Positions 35,941 through 44,055 of a DNA stretch of 64,000 nt are shown one piece after another (position 1 is the stretch's first letter; every line of letters begins with the position of its first letter). A program made the position numbers and the translations under genes. This DNA is from Phycisphaerae bacterium (GTDB lineage Bacteria; Planctomycetota; Phycisphaerae; Phycisphaerales; UBA1924). The stretch lies in contig JAUIHS010000010.1 of assembly GCA_030432255.1 (NCBI GenBank), forward strand, positions 87,928 through 151,927, in the 5' to 3' direction. The notes under the pieces are model-generated. The model made no database searches. It saw only the letters and a program-made list of their open reading frames with translations, and was not told the DNA's origin.

Positions 35941-36674
35941 ACCGATGCCTCCGGATCAGCCTCCGGAGTCGATCCATCGTTGTTCGGCAGCAGCAGATCC
36001 ATCATCCGATCGAGTTGAACATCGATACCGGCGTCAATAACTCCGTGCGACGTGCGGATGCGGCACCCACCCGCCTCAACATCAGGGACCGCCAGCACAT
36101 CCGTCTCGCTCGACTGGTTCAGTCGTCGCATCAATTCGCCCAGCGATGACTCAACCGTCTCACGATCTGATTCGTTGATTTCGATCACGAGTCGAGTCGC
36201 GCCCATCGTCATCCCGATGGCGGCTTCAAGTTGCTCAAGGACAACATTCGTGTCGCACTCGATCTGGCGACGGACAACCCGGCTCGCGATACGAAGCGCA
36301 AGACGGAGCAGGTCTTCCCGCGCATCGCTCTGGAGACTGAGCCGCACCGCTTCAAAGGTCGCGAGCGCAGCCTCCCATGATGCCGTCAGCGCATCGATCT
36401 GGGCGCGCCGCTCCTCCAGTGCTTCGGCTCGACCCGCCTCGCGCCCCTCCGAGAGTCCCGCCTCGTAACCTTCCTGGTGTCCCGCCGCGTGCCCCTCTTC
36501 GTGCGCACCGGCAAGGATGCGCTCGCGCTCCTGGCGGGCCGCGATGATGTGCTCCTCCGCCGCCTTCTCAGCCTGTTCCTTCAGCCAGTCCGCCTGGCGC
36601 TCCAGGTCACCGAGATCCAGAACGATCGCCTTCCGCGACAATTCCGCGCCCTGCGCGTTCGGAATCAGAGCCAT
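35937..36674 (-). CDS. fliH: Flagellar export ATPase regulator
   Basis: FliH binds and regulates FliI and docks it at the C-ring. The 245-residue product has an N-terminal helical stretch with Gly/Glu repeats (AGHQEGYEAGLSEGREAGRA, the GxxxG-like FliH signature). The C-terminal domain has ALRIASRVVRRQIECDTNVV and IGMTMGATRLVIEINESD, as in FliH/V-ATPase E. Overlap of four bases with fliI implies coupled translation. Confidence 0.9.
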   Translation of the reverse strand: MALIPNAQGAELSRKAIVLDLGDLERQADWLKEQAEKAAEEHIIAARQERERILAGAHEEGHAAGHQEGYEAGLSEGREAGRAEALEERRAQIDALTASWEAALATFEAVRLSLQSDAREDLLRLALRIASRVVRRQIECDTNVVLEQLEAAIGMTMGATRLVIEINESDRETVESSLGELMRRLNQSSETDVLAVPDVEAGGCRIRTSHGVIDAGIDVQLDRMMDLLLPNNDGSTPEADPEASV

Positions 36675-36711
36675 GACACATCACCCCGCGGCATGCTCTC
36701 CGTCAGCCGAC

Positions 36712-37749
36712 TCATACGATCAGTTCTTCCTGGCCGCCCCGGCCGGCAATAATGATCTCGCCCGCCTCTTCGAGTCGGCGCACGATATCCACGATGCGCT
36801 GCTGTGCTGCTTCGACATCACTCACGCGCACCGGGCCCATGTATTCCATGTCCTCGCGAATGAGCTGAGAGGCGCGTTCGGACATGTTGCCGAAGATCTT
36901 GTTCTGCAGGTCTTCGGATGCCGTCTTGAGGGCGAGTGACAGTTCATCATTGTCCACTTCGCGGAGCACCGCCTGGATCCCCTTGTCATCAACCAGCATG
37001 ATGTCCTCAAAGACGAACATGAGTCGCCGGATCTCTTCGACCAGGTCCGGATCCTCCGCTTCCAGCCCCTCCATGATGGCCTTCTCAGTCGCCCGATCCG
37101 CAAGGTTGAGGATCTCGGAGACAGTCGGGACACCACCCGCTTTCTCCATCGACTGCGTGAGCATTGCGGACAGCCGGGACTCGAGGCCGCGTTCGACTTC
37201 CTGGATCACTTCCGGGTTGGTCTGCTCCATGTTCGCGATGCGTTTGATCACCTCGACCTGCTTCTGCATCGGCAGCCCCACGATGATCTCGGCTGACTTG
37301 TGATAGGGCAGGTGGCATACGATCAGGGCGATCGTCTGGGGATGCTCTTCCTGGATGAAGGTCAGAATGTGTTCCGACTCCGCCTTCTGGAGGAAGGAGA
37401 AGGGCGCCTTCTGCACCTGCGTCTGGATCTGATTGATGATCTTGTCCGCAAGCTTGGGATCCAGCGCTTCCTTCAGCAGCGTCCGCGCGTGGGCGAAGCC
37501 GCCCTCCGCGCCGAGTCCGGCCAGGGACAACTCATAGAACTCCTCGATGACCCGCGCCCGCATGTCCTCCGGAACCTGGCCGATGCCCGCCAGTTCACGA
37601 GTCACTTCCTCAACCTGGTCTTCCGGCATGGTACGAAGAATGCCCGAAGCCACCTCCGCCTCCATGGAGAGGATCAGCACCGCGGCCTTGGTGACGCCGC
37701 GCATCTCCGAGTACGTCTCCGGAATGATCGGATTGCCGAGTCGTGACAC
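36712..37749 (-). CDS. fliG: Flagellar motor switch protein
   Basis: FliG is the torque-generating rotor protein bound to the MS ring. The 345-residue product has the three armadillo-like parts: MRGVTKAAVLILSMEAEVAS in the N domain, the EEHPQTIALIVCHLPYHKSA motif in the middle domain, and MLVDDKGIQAVLREVDNDEL, SLALKTASEDLQNKIFGNMS and DMEYMGPVRVSDVEAAQQRI in the C domain with the charged torque helix. It lies six bases after fliF on the same strand. Confidence 0.96.
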   Translation of the reverse strand: MSRLGNPIIPETYSEMRGVTKAAVLILSMEAEVASGILRTMPEDQVEEVTRELAGIGQVPEDMRARVIEEFYELSLAGLGAEGGFAHARTLLKEALDPKLADKIINQIQTQVQKAPFSFLQKAESEHILTFIQEEHPQTIALIVCHLPYHKSAEIIVGLPMQKQVEVIKRIANMEQTNPEVIQEVERGLESRLSAMLTQSMEKAGGVPTVSEILNLADRATEKAIMEGLEAEDPDLVEEIRRLMFVFEDIMLVDDKGIQAVLREVDNDELSLALKTASEDLQNKIFGNMSERASQLIREDMEYMGPVRVSDVEAAQQRIVDIVRRLEEAGEIIIAGRGGQEELIV

Positions 37750-37755
37750 CGTGAC

Positions 37756-39459
37756 CTACTCCGCTCCCCGGATCCACCGACCCACAAGCTGGGCGGCCAT
37801 CTCGGGGTTCTGCTGTACGAGTTCCTTGACCTGCTCGTGCATCTTGTTGAGAACGAGCTCCTCCTCCGTCAACTCGACCGCCGACATCACGTTGTCAGCC
37901 TCCGTCGCCTCACCCACCAGGTCCTGATCATCTTCAAGCGCCGGCGGAAGACCCACCAGATCCTCGACAGTCGGCATCTCGACCTTCTTGGTCGCCTTGG
38001 ACGCGGTGATCACCATCAGGCCCAGCGAAATCACCGCCAACAGACCCAGCGCCACCGTCTTGACCAGACCGCTGACTGTCATGTCGCCGCCGGCAATCGT
38101 GCCAAGCAGACCGCCACCGGACGCGGCCACCTCAGCACCGTAACCAATGACCTCGGGAATCATGGACACTCGGACTTCCCCCTGCTCGCCGCCTTCCGCC
38201 GTGGACGTATCGATCTGGAGACGAACTTCCTCCTGGATCCGGGCCGTTTCGGCGTCGACGACCGACTGAAGATCAGTATCGGTTGGAACCACCGCCGGTG
38301 CATCCGCTGGGGCATCCGCAGGTGGTGGCGGCTGCTGGCTCTGCCACATGTGCACAAAATACGAGCGCGGAATGTTCACCACCGCGTTGATCTTGGTCGG
38401 ATAACCACGCGCATCGACCACCTGCTCACGCTCCATGCCGAATTCGGTGGCGAATTTCGTGTCCTGCGTGTTGTCCGTTGAACGCGAGGTCTCCCCACCG
38501 GATCCATCGACGATGTCCGTTCGCGTATTGGATCGGACGCCGGCTTCACCGCCCTGCTGCAGATCCACGTTCTCGGATGACGTGATGCGCTCGCTCTCCA
38601 CCATGCCCGTGGATCCCGAACCCTCGGGCTTCACCGTCTTGTCATCTTTCGTCCGACGCGTGTTGTCCACCTGAACGTGCACCGTCACGATCACGCCCTG
38701 GATGTACTCCAGCATGCGGTAGATCTTCGACTGCTGCTGCTTCTCGATCGCCAGCATCTGCTCCACGTAGGACGCTCCTGCAATGTCGTCCTCCGTCGTG
38801 GCGCGGTACTGCCGCTTCGATGTCCCGTCGATCACGCGCACCCGCTCGATCGTCAGACCCGCGCGCGATCCCGCCACGAGGTGCGCGATCGTGTCCGCGA
38901 ACTTCTGATCAATGCCGCCATTCGCAAAGACAGTCGCCACCGCCGCCGGCTCCTGACGATGCGTGCCGAAATGACGCTTCTGAGGGATGTCCAGAATCAC
39001 CGTCGCCGTATCCACGCCCGGCATCCGCGAAATGATCTGCTCCAGGCCCTTCTGAACCGTGACGACTTCAAGCTGGTGCGTCTGCGCGTTCGTCTGCTTC
39101 CAGCTCTGCTGTTCGATCATCGCATCAAAGACACCACTCGTGTCCTGGGGCAGGGCGCCCGAGTCCGTCATCGCCGCGAGAATCATGAACTGCGTCCCCG
39201 GCGGGACCATCACGTCACCATCGGGCGCGAGGCTATGCTTGTAGCCGTGCGACTTCACGAATGTCGCCGCCTTGGCCTGCTGCTCCGAAGTGGTATTGGG
39301 CATCAGTTCGACCATCGCCGGCTCACTCGTGTACTGCTGCACGAGGAACAAGGTCATCACCATGACCACGGCCAGCGATGCAAAGAGCAGCTTCTGGGTG
39401 GGAGCCAGCTCCGCATACTGCGCCTGTATCTTCTCAAGGACCCGCTTGAGCTGGCCCAT
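37756..39459 (-). CDS. fliF: Flagellar MS-ring protein
   Basis: Forms the MS ring, the platform for the rotor and export gate. The 567-residue product has a first membrane helix at ~25-45 (LLFASLAVVMVMTLFLVQQY) and the YscJ/FliF ring-building domains. These include VMVPPGTQFMILAAMTDSGA, the characteristic LEQIISRMPGVDTATVILDI and NGGIDQKFADTIAHLVAGSR. A second membrane helix near 465-490 is followed by a C-terminal FliG-binding tail ending in AQLVGRWIRG. It is the first gene of the cluster, so the main promoter should lie in 39460-39647. Confidence 0.95.
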   Translation of the reverse strand: MGQLKRVLEKIQAQYAELAPTQKLLFASLAVVMVMTLFLVQQYTSEPAMVELMPNTTSEQQAKAATFVKSHGYKHSLAPDGDVMVPPGTQFMILAAMTDSGALPQDTSGVFDAMIEQQSWKQTNAQTHQLEVVTVQKGLEQIISRMPGVDTATVILDIPQKRHFGTHRQEPAAVATVFANGGIDQKFADTIAHLVAGSRAGLTIERVRVIDGTSKRQYRATTEDDIAGASYVEQMLAIEKQQQSKIYRMLEYIQGVIVTVHVQVDNTRRTKDDKTVKPEGSGSTGMVESERITSSENVDLQQGGEAGVRSNTRTDIVDGSGGETSRSTDNTQDTKFATEFGMEREQVVDARGYPTKINAVVNIPRSYFVHMWQSQQPPPPADAPADAPAVVPTDTDLQSVVDAETARIQEEVRLQIDTSTAEGGEQGEVRVSMIPEVIGYGAEVAASGGGLLGTIAGGDMTVSGLVKTVALGLLAVISLGLMVITASKATKKVEMPTVEDLVGLPPALEDDQDLVGEATEADNVMSAVELTEEELVLNKMHEQVKELVQQNPEMAAQLVGRWIRGAE

Positions 39460-39589
39460 TCGCGGCCTCCATGCCGAAATGCGTCATGACGCACACACCA
39501 CGACCCGGGACTCCGCCCAGGTCTCTCCGTCACACCCATGTCGACCGTCCGCCCCGCCGCGCTTGATAATTGCGCGGACCTTGTGTCAG

Positions 39590-39609
39590 ATCTGCGCCAC
39601 AGCGCAGAT
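39590..39609. promoter_or_regulatory. Perfect 8-bp inverted repeat ahead of the flagellar cluster
   Basis: ATCTGCGC-CACA-GCGCAGAT, in the 188-bp gap between the end of the VOC gene and the fliF start, both on the minus strand. No U-tract follows on the minus strand (CTGACACAAGG), so a simple terminator is less likely. It could be an operator. CTGACA next to it might be a -35 element, but no matching -10 was found. Confidence 0.35.
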
Positions 39610-39647
39610 AGTGCGCAAGGAGAGCCAACCCCAACCCCTGCCGACCG

Positions 39648-40064
39648 CTAAGCCCCGCTCCGAACCCAGTACTCCAGGAGGTTCCCGTCCGGATCGTGGA
39701 AGTACCACGAACGCGCCCCCATCCATTCCAGGTCCACCGGACCGTGCACTTCGATATCCGATTCGGTCAGTCGGGTCAGCGCCGCTTCAATCTTCTCCGG
39801 CGCCACACGGAAGGCCGCGTGCACCGGGCCGAAGGGATCGGGAACGTCACCCCGCGGCCCCCGCTCCTGAAACATCAGCGGGCCGCGTGTCAGTGCCAGC
39901 CGTCCGGCGGTCACATCTCCCGGCTCGCCAGTCCAGAGCCACGCCCAGTGCTCTCCCGGTTCGCGCTCCGGGGTCAACCCGACGACATCAACATAGAACC
40001 GCGTTGATGCACGCACATCGGCGACCACCAGCACCAGTTCGACCAGGCCCGACGTGAAACTCAC
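39648..40064 (-). CDS. VOC (glyoxalase/bleomycin-resistance) family protein
   Basis: A 138-residue protein made of two beta-alpha-beta-beta-beta modules. The first is VELVLVVADVRASTRFYVDV; the second ends with RSWYFHDPDGNLLEYWV, the usual C-terminal metal-ligand motif with Glu. FGPVHAAFRV carries the His that starts the second module. The reaction is unknown; the superfamily includes glyoxalase I, epimerases and dioxygenases. The start overlaps the stop of the HIT gene by four bases, so the two are co-translated. Confidence 0.85.
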   Translation of the reverse strand: MSFTSGLVELVLVVADVRASTRFYVDVVGLTPEREPGEHWAWLWTGEPGDVTAGRLALTRGPLMFQERGPRGDVPDPFGPVHAAFRVAPEKIEAALTRLTESDIEVHGPVDLEWMGARSWYFHDPDGNLLEYWVRSGA

Positions 40065-40474
40065 AGCGCCGCCCTGATCTGTTCAGCCAGTTTCGCACCC
40101 ACATCACCCGACAGTTCCATCGACTTCCAACCGATACCCAGGCCGTCGGACGGCGAGGACTTCGGAATCACGTGGAAGTGCACGTGCTGCACCTCCTGAT
40201 GTGCGATCGAACCGTTGTTCTGCAGCACGTTGCAACCCGCCGCACCCGTGACGGACATCACCGCGCGGGCAATGCGCGGCAGCACCCGGCCGACTGCGGC
40301 TGCGGCGTCATCGGACAGTTGATCAATCGTCTCCGCCGGTTCCTTGGGAATCACGAGCGTGTGACCCGGGCTCAGGGGCCCGATGTCGAGGAATGCGAGG
40401 ACCTTGTCATCCTCGTACACCCGGTGGCACGGAATGTCACCGTTGATGATCTTCGTGAAGATCGTGTCCGCCAT
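40061..40474 (-). CDS. HIT family nucleotide-binding hydrolase
   Basis: A 137-residue histidine-triad protein, probably acting on nucleoside phosphoramidates or AMP-lysine (HinT-like). It has the typical start TIFTKIINGDIPCHRVYEDD, LSPGHTLVIPKEPAETIDQL, and the triad HVHFHVIPK near residue 107, preceded by NNGSIAHQEVQH. It lies nine bases after the upstream citrate-synthase-family gene and overlaps the VOC gene by four bases. Confidence 0.93.
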   Translation of the reverse strand: MADTIFTKIINGDIPCHRVYEDDKVLAFLDIGPLSPGHTLVIPKEPAETIDQLSDDAAAAVGRVLPRIARAVMSVTGAAGCNVLQNNGSIAHQEVQHVHFHVIPKSSPSDGLGIGWKSMELSGDVGAKLAEQIRAAL

Positions 40475-40483
40475 CGGCCCACC

Positions 40484-41599
40484 TCACCACTTCAGATCAG
40501 AGGGACCCTGGTAGTCGGCGACCGGGCGGATCAGGCGGTTGTTCTGATGCTGCTCCATGATGTGCGCGCACCACCCGGTGATCCGGGAGGCCACGAAGAT
40601 CGGCGTGTACTGCGGCACCGGGATGCCCATGACGAAGTAAGTCAGGCCGCACGGGAAATCCACGTTCGGCTTGATGTTCTTCTGCGTCTCCATGATGTGC
40701 TGGACCTTCTCACCCAGATCAAACCAGCGCACCGCCTCGGCGCCCTTCTGTTCCGCAACCTGGCGGCCGAGCGTGTGCAGGATCGAAGCGCGGTGGTCGC
40801 CGTTCTTGTAGACACGATGACCGAAGCCCATGAGCTTCCGCTTGGTCTCGAACGCATTCTGCATGAAGGGCTCGACGTTGTCGATCGTTGCGATCTCCTG
40901 GAGCATCTCCATCGCAGCCTCGTTGGCGCCACCATGCAGCGGGCCCTTGAGAGCTGCGATCGCACCGGTCACCGCACCATGCATGTCCGACAGCGTCGCC
41001 GCGATCACCCGGCTGGTGAACGTGGACGCGTTGTAGTCATGCTCGGCATACAGGATCAGCGAGACATCGATGACCCGCGCGAACTGATCAGTCGGCTTCT
41101 CACCCGTCATCATGTAGAGGAGATTGCCCGCGTGCGTCAGTGACGGATCCGGGCTGATGATCTCGCGCCCATCGATCACGTTCTGCATGTGACCGATGAT
41201 CGTGGCAATCTTCGCCGTGAGGCGAACCGCCTTGCGCAGCTCCGCTTCCGGGGAGTTGTCCTGGCACTCCGGATCCACATGCCCCAGCACCGAAACCGCT
41301 GTCCGCAGGATGTCCATCGGCACCGCGTTCGGCAGCTTCGCCGACTTGCGGATCACATCGATGACCAGGTCGGGAATCTCGCGCTCCGCCTTCAATTGGG
41401 CATCAAACGCCTTCAACTCCTCATCGTCCGGCTTGTGCCCCACCAGCAGGAGGTGGGCCACACCCTCGAACGTCGCGTGCTCCGCGAGGTCATGAATCTC
41501 GTAGCCCCGGTAGACAAGCTGGCCCTGACCCACATTGCAGATCGTTGTCGGGCCGGCAACAACACCTTCAAGACCGGCGCCGGCAGTCGCGGTAGCCAT
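40484..41599 (-). CDS. Citrate synthase family enzyme, probably 2-methylcitrate synthase
   Basis: Condenses an acyl-CoA with oxaloacetate. The 371-residue length matches short type-II-like citrate/2-methylcitrate synthases. Catalytic blocks are ILYAEHDYNASTFTSRVIAA, GPLHGGANEAAMEML (His), FGHRVYKNGDHRA and PNVDFPCGL (Asp). The AEHDYNAST form and the neighbouring PrpB-like lyase favour 2-methylcitrate synthase (prpC), but specificity is not decided by these motifs. The ATG follows GAAGGAG. A paralogue lies 1.0 kb away on the same strand (42645-43778). It precedes the HIT gene by nine bases. Confidence 0.85.
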   Translation of the reverse strand: MATATAGAGLEGVVAGPTTICNVGQGQLVYRGYEIHDLAEHATFEGVAHLLLVGHKPDDEELKAFDAQLKAEREIPDLVIDVIRKSAKLPNAVPMDILRTAVSVLGHVDPECQDNSPEAELRKAVRLTAKIATIIGHMQNVIDGREIISPDPSLTHAGNLLYMMTGEKPTDQFARVIDVSLILYAEHDYNASTFTSRVIAATLSDMHGAVTGAIAALKGPLHGGANEAAMEMLQEIATIDNVEPFMQNAFETKRKLMGFGHRVYKNGDHRASILHTLGRQVAEQKGAEAVRWFDLGEKVQHIMETQKNIKPNVDFPCGLTYFVMGIPVPQYTPIFVASRITGWCAHIMEQHQNNRLIRPVADYQGPSDLKW

Positions 41600-41625
41600 C
41601 GATACACTCCTTCAGATCAGTGATG

Positions 41626-41687
41626 AACCGGCCCGATGGCCGGTTGAAATTCGGTCGAAACCTCCGGACGCCACCCAGGACGTCCGG
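41626..41687 (-). promoter_or_regulatory. Two adjacent hairpins between the PrpB-like and downstream synthase genes
   Basis: AACCGGCC-CGAT-GGCCGGTT (41626-41645, perfect) and CCGGACG...CGTCCGG (41664-41687). They lie in the 94-bp gap and would be transcribed from the upstream lyase gene. Neither has a good U-tract. They may stabilise or attenuate the polycistronic message, or be processing sites. Confidence 0.35.
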
Positions 41688-41693
41688 CGTCAA

Positions 41694-42599
41694 TCATCGC
41701 GGCCCAACGGAACCGGGAAAGGTCCACGGGGAGCCGGGCTCATAGCCCAGGGCGGCATACAACTCCGCTCGGGTCTGCATCCGGTCGAGGTGCGAACCAA
41801 CATGGCCCTCACGCCGAAGATCCCCCAGCAGCCGGGCCACTTCGCCCATCGCCGACCGGAAGGTCGTCACAGGCCAGATCACACAGTCAAAACCCAATGC
41901 CTCGAACCGCGAGAGAGCAATGATAGGCGTTTTCCCGAACTCCGTCATGTTCGCCAGCAGATACGGCCCCCGCCCACCCCCGTAGCCTCGCATCGCCTCG
42001 GCAAACCGACCAAAATCCGCCTCCGAAGCCAACCCCTCCGGGAAGATCATGTCCGCGCCGGCGTCCACGTACGCCTTCGCGCGGGAAATCGCGTCGTCCA
42101 GCCCCGTCACACCCGCCGCGTCCGTCCGCGCACAGACAATGAACGACCCACCCGTCGAGGCGTCCCGGGCACGCGCCGCCGCCGCAACCTTCTCCTGGAA
42201 ATGATCCACCGCCACCAGTTGCTTGCCGTCCAGATGGCCGCACCGCTTCGGAAAGACCTGGTCCTCGATGTGAAAGCCGGCCGCGCCGGACCGGTGGTAC
42301 TCCACCACCGAACGCGACACCATCTCCGCTTCCCCGAAGCCCGTGTCCGCATCCGCAATCACCGGCAGCCCGGACGAATCCGTCACCTGCCGAATCACGT
42401 TGCAGAACTCGTTCAGCGTCAGCATCCCGACATCCGGCACACCGAAGGACGCCGTCACCGCGGCACCGGAGACATAGCACCCCTCGAAACCGGTCTGAGC
42501 CGCGATGCGCGCCACCATCCCGTTGAACGCACCGGGCAGCCCGACGCAATGGTCTGTCATCAAAGTCCGAAGTCGTTCACCGGGCGATTGAGTCGTCAT
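41694..42599 (-). CDS. Isocitrate lyase/PEP-mutase family enzyme, 2-methylisocitrate lyase-like
   Basis: A 301-residue enzyme of the PrpB/oxaloacetase group, expected to split 2-methylisocitrate to pyruvate and succinate or a similar C-C or P-C bond. It has YVSGAAVTASFGVPDVGM, the metal site VIADADTGFGEAEMVSRSV, GAAGFHIEDQVFPKRCGHLD with the catalytic K-R/K-CGH motif, and IVCARTDAAG. The start chosen is ATG 42597-42599 (MTTQSPGERLRTLM), giving the family length. It lies between two citrate-synthase-family genes on the same strand. Related enzymes with other substrates cannot be excluded. Confidence 0.83.
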   Translation of the reverse strand: MTTQSPGERLRTLMTDHCVGLPGAFNGMVARIAAQTGFEGCYVSGAAVTASFGVPDVGMLTLNEFCNVIRQVTDSSGLPVIADADTGFGEAEMVSRSVVEYHRSGAAGFHIEDQVFPKRCGHLDGKQLVAVDHFQEKVAAAARARDASTGGSFIVCARTDAAGVTGLDDAISRAKAYVDAGADMIFPEGLASEADFGRFAEAMRGYGGGRGPYLLANMTEFGKTPIIALSRFEALGFDCVIWPVTTFRSAMGEVARLLGDLRREGHVGSHLDRMQTRAELYAALGYEPGSPWTFPGSVGPR

Positions 42600-42644
42600 C
42601 GCCTCATGATAGGCTCTGAAGCACATGGAGTCCGGTCAGGGCGT

Positions 42645-43778
42645 TCAACGCTCGGTGACCGGCGTGTACGGCACGTCATGCGGCCCGACGTACTCCGCCT
42701 TCGGGCGGATCAGGCGATTGCCATCCAACTGCTCCAGGCAATGCCCCGCCCAACCGGCGATGCGGCTCAGCGCGAACATCGGGGTGAAGAGGTCGAGTTC
42801 CAGTCCGATCGCGTGGTATGTCGTGGCGGAGTAGAAGTCGACGTTGGGGTAGATGCCCTTGGCCGCGACCGCCTCCTCCATCAGCACCTCGATGCGATGG
42901 GACATCTCGTAGAGGGCCTGGTTGCCCGTGTCCTCAGCCAGTCGCTTCGCCAGCGTCTTGAGGTACGTCGCGCGCGGGTCATACGCCTTGTAGACGCGGT
43001 GCCCGAAGCCCATGATCTTTTCCTTGCGGTCGATCTTGCCCTGAACGTACACGTCCACCTTGTCCAGCGAACCGATCTCGTTCAGCATCCGCATCACGCC
43101 TTCGTTCGCACCGCCGTGCAGCGGGCCACGCAGCGCGCCGATCGCACCCGACATCGCCGAGTACACATCGCTCAGCGTCGACTGGATCACGCGGCTCGTG
43201 AAGGTCGAGGCGTTCAGACCATGATCCGCGTGCAGGATCATGCACACGTCAAACGCCCGCTCCATCGTCTCGGTCGGCTTCTCACCGTTGAGCATGTACA
43301 GGAAGTTCGCCGCGAAGGACAACGACTCATCCGGCGCCACGAAGTCCTTGCCCTGCCGCTGCCGGGCGAAGTACGCCACCAGCGTCGGCGCCTTGGCCAG
43401 GATGTTCAGCGCCTTGTGGCGATACGCCTCCGGCTCGACCGTGTTGGGATCCTCATCGAACGCACCCAGCGCCGAGACGAGCGTCCGCAATGCGTGCATC
43501 GGCTGCGCCGACTTCGGCATGTGCTTCAGCACTTCCACGAGTTCATTCGGAATGGCATACTTGCCCCGAAGTTCCTTCGTGAAGGCATCGAGTTCGGGCT
43601 GCGTCGGCAGGCGACGATTCCACAGCAGGAACACCGTCTCCTCGAAGCTGGACTGACGCGCGAGGTCGTCAATCGCGATGCCGACGTACTCAAGCACACC
43701 GTTGGTGCCATCGATGAACGACATCTCGGTCTCAGCAGCAACAACGCCCTCTAGACCCTTCGCTGCGGTAGTGCTCAT
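42645..43778 (-). CDS. Citrate synthase family enzyme, probably citrate synthase
   Basis: The 377-residue product has all catalytic blocks: MILHADHGLNASTFTSRVIQ (His), GPLHGGANEGVMRMLNEIGS (His), MGFGHRVYKAYDPRA and PNVDFYSATTYHAIG (Asp). The ADHGLNAST form resembles Bacillus-type CitZ, which suggests the TCA enzyme, while the paralogue at 40484-41599 may handle propionyl-CoA. This split is inference. It is the first gene of a probable minus-strand unit with the PrpB-like lyase (45 bp downstream), the second synthase, HIT and VOC genes. Confidence 0.85.
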   Translation of the reverse strand: MSTTAAKGLEGVVAAETEMSFIDGTNGVLEYVGIAIDDLARQSSFEETVFLLWNRRLPTQPELDAFTKELRGKYAIPNELVEVLKHMPKSAQPMHALRTLVSALGAFDEDPNTVEPEAYRHKALNILAKAPTLVAYFARQRQGKDFVAPDESLSFAANFLYMLNGEKPTETMERAFDVCMILHADHGLNASTFTSRVIQSTLSDVYSAMSGAIGALRGPLHGGANEGVMRMLNEIGSLDKVDVYVQGKIDRKEKIMGFGHRVYKAYDPRATYLKTLAKRLAEDTGNQALYEMSHRIEVLMEEAVAAKGIYPNVDFYSATTYHAIGLELDLFTPMFALSRIAGWAGHCLEQLDGNRLIRPKAEYVGPHDVPYTPVTER

Positions 43779-43898
43779 GACGGACTCGATTCCCTTCTGC
43801 AGATGAAGAATTCAACAGCGCTCAGACGGATGACCGGGAAGCCGGGGAGAACCGGGGGAAACCGGGGCCGGGCGAAAGCCGGAGAAGGACCCGGCGGC

Positions 43899-43914
43899 TG
43901 ATGTCGACACATCA
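43899..43914. promoter_or_regulatory. 6-bp inverted repeat ahead of the citrate synthase gene
   Basis: TGATGT-CGAC-ACATCA, about 120 bp upstream of the minus-strand citrate synthase start and 142 bp upstream of divergent guaD. It stands next to a run of CCGGGG-type low-complexity sequence (43831-43882). It is a candidate operator for either gene; the regulator is unknown. Confidence 0.3.
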
Positions 43915-44055
43915 GGATGCCTCGCCAGATATCGTCAGATAGTCACCCCGTCTGCCACCCGATCAGACCGGAAGATCATAGAGAGTTCGGTTGAGACCGG
44001 CAACCAAACAACAGTGCGCACGCCCCCCCGGCGCGGTACCCTCCGCCCTCGCCAC

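Noticed and set aside
41535..43754. A 739-codon open frame on the plus strand across the two synthases and the lyase
   Set aside because: It is antisense to three well-conserved enzymes and has no recognisable motif.
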